IMG/VR virus record: IMGVR_UViG_3300032323_001800
Coordinates: 62,001-126,000 of that record
Source: a virus
Strand: one strand, 5' to 3'
DNA: 64,000 nucleotides
Shown here: one piece after another, positions 61,687-64,000 of the stretch
Position numbering within the stretch: the first letter of the stretch is position 1
How the letters are laid out: each line of letters starts with the position of its first letter
Program-made: the position numbers and the translations under genes
The notes under the pieces: generated by a model
Database searches by the model: none
Told to the model about the DNA's origin: nothing
Seen by the model: the letters and a program-made list of their open reading frames with translations, nothing else

Positions 61687-64000
61687 ATGAGCCAGCTTGG
61701 TCGTATTAGCGGTCCGCTCTTAAAGGCAAACCTTCTACGCCAAGGTGTGGATTTAGCTTTTGAGACCGACCTACTTTATCTTGATGTTAATAATCTCCGG
61801 GTTGGAATAAAAACAACTTCTCCTACACACGACCTACAAGTTGTCGGCACAACAAGAACCACAGATTTAGAAGTTACTAATCAAACAATAGTAGGTAACA
61901 ATCTTACTATTACCAATAACACAATTTCCACAGCTGCAGGTGATATTACAATTAATACACCTGCAGGATCAACCGTTTATAATTCTAAAATTGTTGTAGA
62001 TGATATTGATATTGAACAAAATATCATATCCACTAATGTTACAAATCAAAATTTAGAAATACGCACCAGCGGCACAGGTCAAGTTGAAATATACGCCAAT
62101 ACCTTAGTTGATGGCAATTTACATGTGACTGGAAATATTACCGCAGACGGTGATATTCAAATCGGTGACGCTAACACTGATTCTGTAACATTTAACGCAG
62201 ACGTTTCTAGTAATTTAATCCCCAATGTTAATGAATTATACAGCCTAGGTAGCAATCCTAGTACCGGTGGCAAACGTTGGAAAGACTTATGGGTTGAAAC
62301 TATCTACAGTGATGCTATAGATACAGGAACTGCCATAATTGACGGCATCGATATCGGATTAAATCAAGGAAATATTATCTATGTTGCTGCTAACGGAGAT
62401 GATCTTTATAGCGGCACACATCAAAACGATCCGTTCGCTACAATAACCAAAGCACTGAGTATAGCAACTTCCGGTGATACCGTGTTTATCTATCCAGGAA
62501 CTTATACAGAAATCTTTCCAATGACTGTTCCTGTGGGTGTTACTGTTAAAGGTGCCGGACTACGATCAGTACTGATTGTTCCTACAGTGGGAACTAACGA
62601 TAACAACGCATTTTTACTCAACGGAGAAACTACTGTTGAGGATGTAACTATAGCAGATTTCTTTTACGACAGCATAAACGATACCGGGTATGCTTTTAGC
62701 TTTGCTAACAACTTTACTGTATCTACTAGAAGTCCCTATGTTAGAAATATTTCTGTACTAACCAAAGGCAGTGTTACCAGTCCTAGCGATCCTTTGGGAT
62801 TTGATCAAGGCGATGCAGGCCGCGGAGCAAAAGCAGATGGTAGTTTAGCCAATGCTTCTAGCAACGAAGCCAGCATGTTGTTTAATTCAGTAACATTTAT
62901 CTGTCCAGCTGCAGATGCCCTAATAGGAACTAACGGTGTTAGAATTGAATGGTTAAATTCATTTACCTATTATGCAAATAAAGGTATGTACCTACTCAGC
63001 GGATCTAGTGGGTTTGCTGGCAACGGTAAAACAAAAATAAAAATATCATCTAGATCCGGAGCATGGGCCATAGGAAACACGATTACCTACTATGACACAG
63101 ACGGAACTACTGTACTAGCATCGGGTGTAATTGAAAGCATCGACGGTGATACGTTTATAATCGACGGAAAACAAGTTGGATTTGAACTGCCACAAGATCG
63201 TGCTGGCAAAACAGCAACAGTATTTGGCAATGCTCAGTTAGATACCGGAATTAAAAAATTCGGAACTGCTAGTCTGCAGTTAGACGGCACAGGAGATTAC
63301 GTTTCTTATGCCAGTCAGCCAGATTTTGAATTTGGTACTGGTGATTTTACAATCGAACTTCAGTATTATCCAAACAACTTTTCAAACTTTAGAGTCTTAT
63401 ATGATCAAAGATCGTCGGCGCCCGATAATGCTGCTTACATCGATGTTACTCCTTCGGGTACTGTAAGATACATTGTTGGAAGTTCTATAATTATTTCAAC
63501 TTCGGTTCTAAGTTTAACAGCATGGAATCATATTGCTGTTTCTAGACAATCCGGAACGACAAGATTGTTTATTAACGGAACTGTACAATCTACAACACTA
63601 AGTGATTCAACAGTCTATGCTCAACGAGGCATATATTTAGGTAGAGATTATCCCGGAAATGCTGCTTATTTTGTAAATGGCTATTTCGATGAAATTCGAA
63701 TTACAAAAGGATCAGCAAGATATACCGGAACATTTGTTCCACCGACTAATGCCTTTACTAGTGATAGTTCGACTGTTCTATTATTGCACTTTAACGGAGC
63801 AGATGGTTCAACTGTAATTACAGACGACGGAATTGGCACACAGGATTTAAGAACATCAGTAGGCGGCACTGCTTCAGCAATAGACTTTGCTGATTATTCT
63901 GAGTTTGGTGCAGAAGTTCGCAGTATTGGATCAGCAGCAGTTTATGGAAACTATGGTATATACGGTGACGGTGACGGAGTAATTGCTTACCTTATAGGTC
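61687..64000 (+). CDS. Large beta-helix tail fibre 2 with LamG-like insert (partial)
   Basis: The frame is open from the ATG at 61687 to the window edge (771 codons, no stop). It opens MSQLGRISGPLLKANLLRQG, matching fibre 1, and has the same beta-helix (IIYVAANGDDLYSGTHQNDP, GDTVFIYPGTYTEIFPMTV). At about 63000-63890 a segment with a LamG/concanavalin-type fold is inserted: KFGTASLQLDGTGDYVSYAS, FEFGTGDFTIELQYYPNN, SLTAWNHIAVSRQSGTTRLF, IYLGRDYPGNAAYFVNGYFD. The frame then rejoins the paralogous sequence at EFGAEVRSIGSAAVYG. LamG domains bind glycans, so the insert may set receptor specificity. AAGGAGAG precedes the ATG. Confidence 0.88.
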   Translation, partial: MSQLGRISGPLLKANLLRQGVDLAFETDLLYLDVNNLRVGIKTTSPTHDLQVVGTTRTTDLEVTNQTIVGNNLTITNNTISTAAGDITINTPAGSTVYNSKIVVDDIDIEQNIISTNVTNQNLEIRTSGTGQVEIYANTLVDGNLHVTGNITADGDIQIGDANTDSVTFNADVSSNLIPNVNELYSLGSNPSTGGKRWKDLWVETIYSDAIDTGTAIIDGIDIGLNQGNIIYVAANGDDLYSGTHQNDPFATITKALSIATSGDTVFIYPGTYTEIFPMTVPVGVTVKGAGLRSVLIVPTVGTNDNNAFLLNGETTVEDVTIADFFYDSINDTGYAFSFANNFTVSTRSPYVRNISVLTKGSVTSPSDPLGFDQGDAGRGAKADGSLANASSNEASMLFNSVTFICPAADALIGTNGVRIEWLNSFTYYANKGMYLLSGSSGFAGNGKTKIKISSRSGAWAIGNTITYYDTDGTTVLASGVIESIDGDTFIIDGKQVGFELPQDRAGKTATVFGNAQLDTGIKKFGTASLQLDGTGDYVSYASQPDFEFGTGDFTIELQYYPNNFSNFRVLYDQRSSAPDNAAYIDVTPSGTVRYIVGSSIIISTSVLSLTAWNHIAVSRQSGTTRLFINGTVQSTTLSDSTVYAQRGIYLGRDYPGNAAYFVNGYFDEIRITKGSARYTGTFVPPTNAFTSDSSTVLLLHFNGADGSTVITDDGIGTQDLRTSVGGTASAIDFADYSEFGAEVRSIGSAAVYGNYGIYGDGDGVIAYLIG

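Overview
The window is a virion-morphogenesis block of a large, AT-rich, T4-like myovirus, probably from an aquatic host. Recognisable T4-type products are the baseplate proteins gp48, gp53, gp5, gp25 and gp6, the late sigma factor gp55, the recombination nuclease gp47/gp46, portal gp20, prohead protease gp21, scaffold gp22 and major capsid gp23. Two 2OG-Fe(II) oxygenases, modular fibre proteins and a giant tail protein recall T4-like phages of cyanobacteria and other marine or freshwater bacteria. No photosynthesis or other host-specific gene is present, so the host stays open. Terminase, sheath, tube and replication genes are not in the window.

Bases 1-36871 are one compact minus-strand array, with genes touching or overlapping. 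In reading order it holds gp48, gp53, a gp27-like hub protein, a gp5-type spike without lysozyme, gp25, gp6, a single 5232-residue giant protein in the gp7 position, a small virion protein, and five paralogous fibre proteins. Two short chaperone-like genes and a 2OG oxygenase sit between the fibres. A protein with an FCCH-like module runs off the left edge.

From 36941 the plus strand carries gp55, gp47, gp46, a second 2OG oxygenase, a small basic protein and a GIY-YIG nuclease, chained by ATGA overlaps. A 500-base gene-free stretch rich in inverted repeats follows, then a candidate internal head protein. A minus-strand island (43591-44672) encodes a gp26-like hub protein and a short ORF that appears to be joined to it by a -1 ribosomal frameshift. 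Divergent from it is a tape-measure protein with a C-terminal GH19 domain. The head operon follows: gp20, two small ORFs (one DUF115/sialyltransferase-like), an acidic core protein, gp21, gp22 and gp23, closed by a strong terminator. The right end holds virion proteins and two paralogous beta-helix fibres, the last cut by the window edge and carrying an inserted LamG-like domain.

Several transcription units are preceded by T4-late-type octamers (NATAAATA), in three cases 17-18 bases before the start codon. This fits the gp55 gene encoded here. The lysozyme missing from the gp5 homologue appears to be replaced by the GH19 domain of the tape measure. No tRNA, insertion sequence or CRISPR array was seen.
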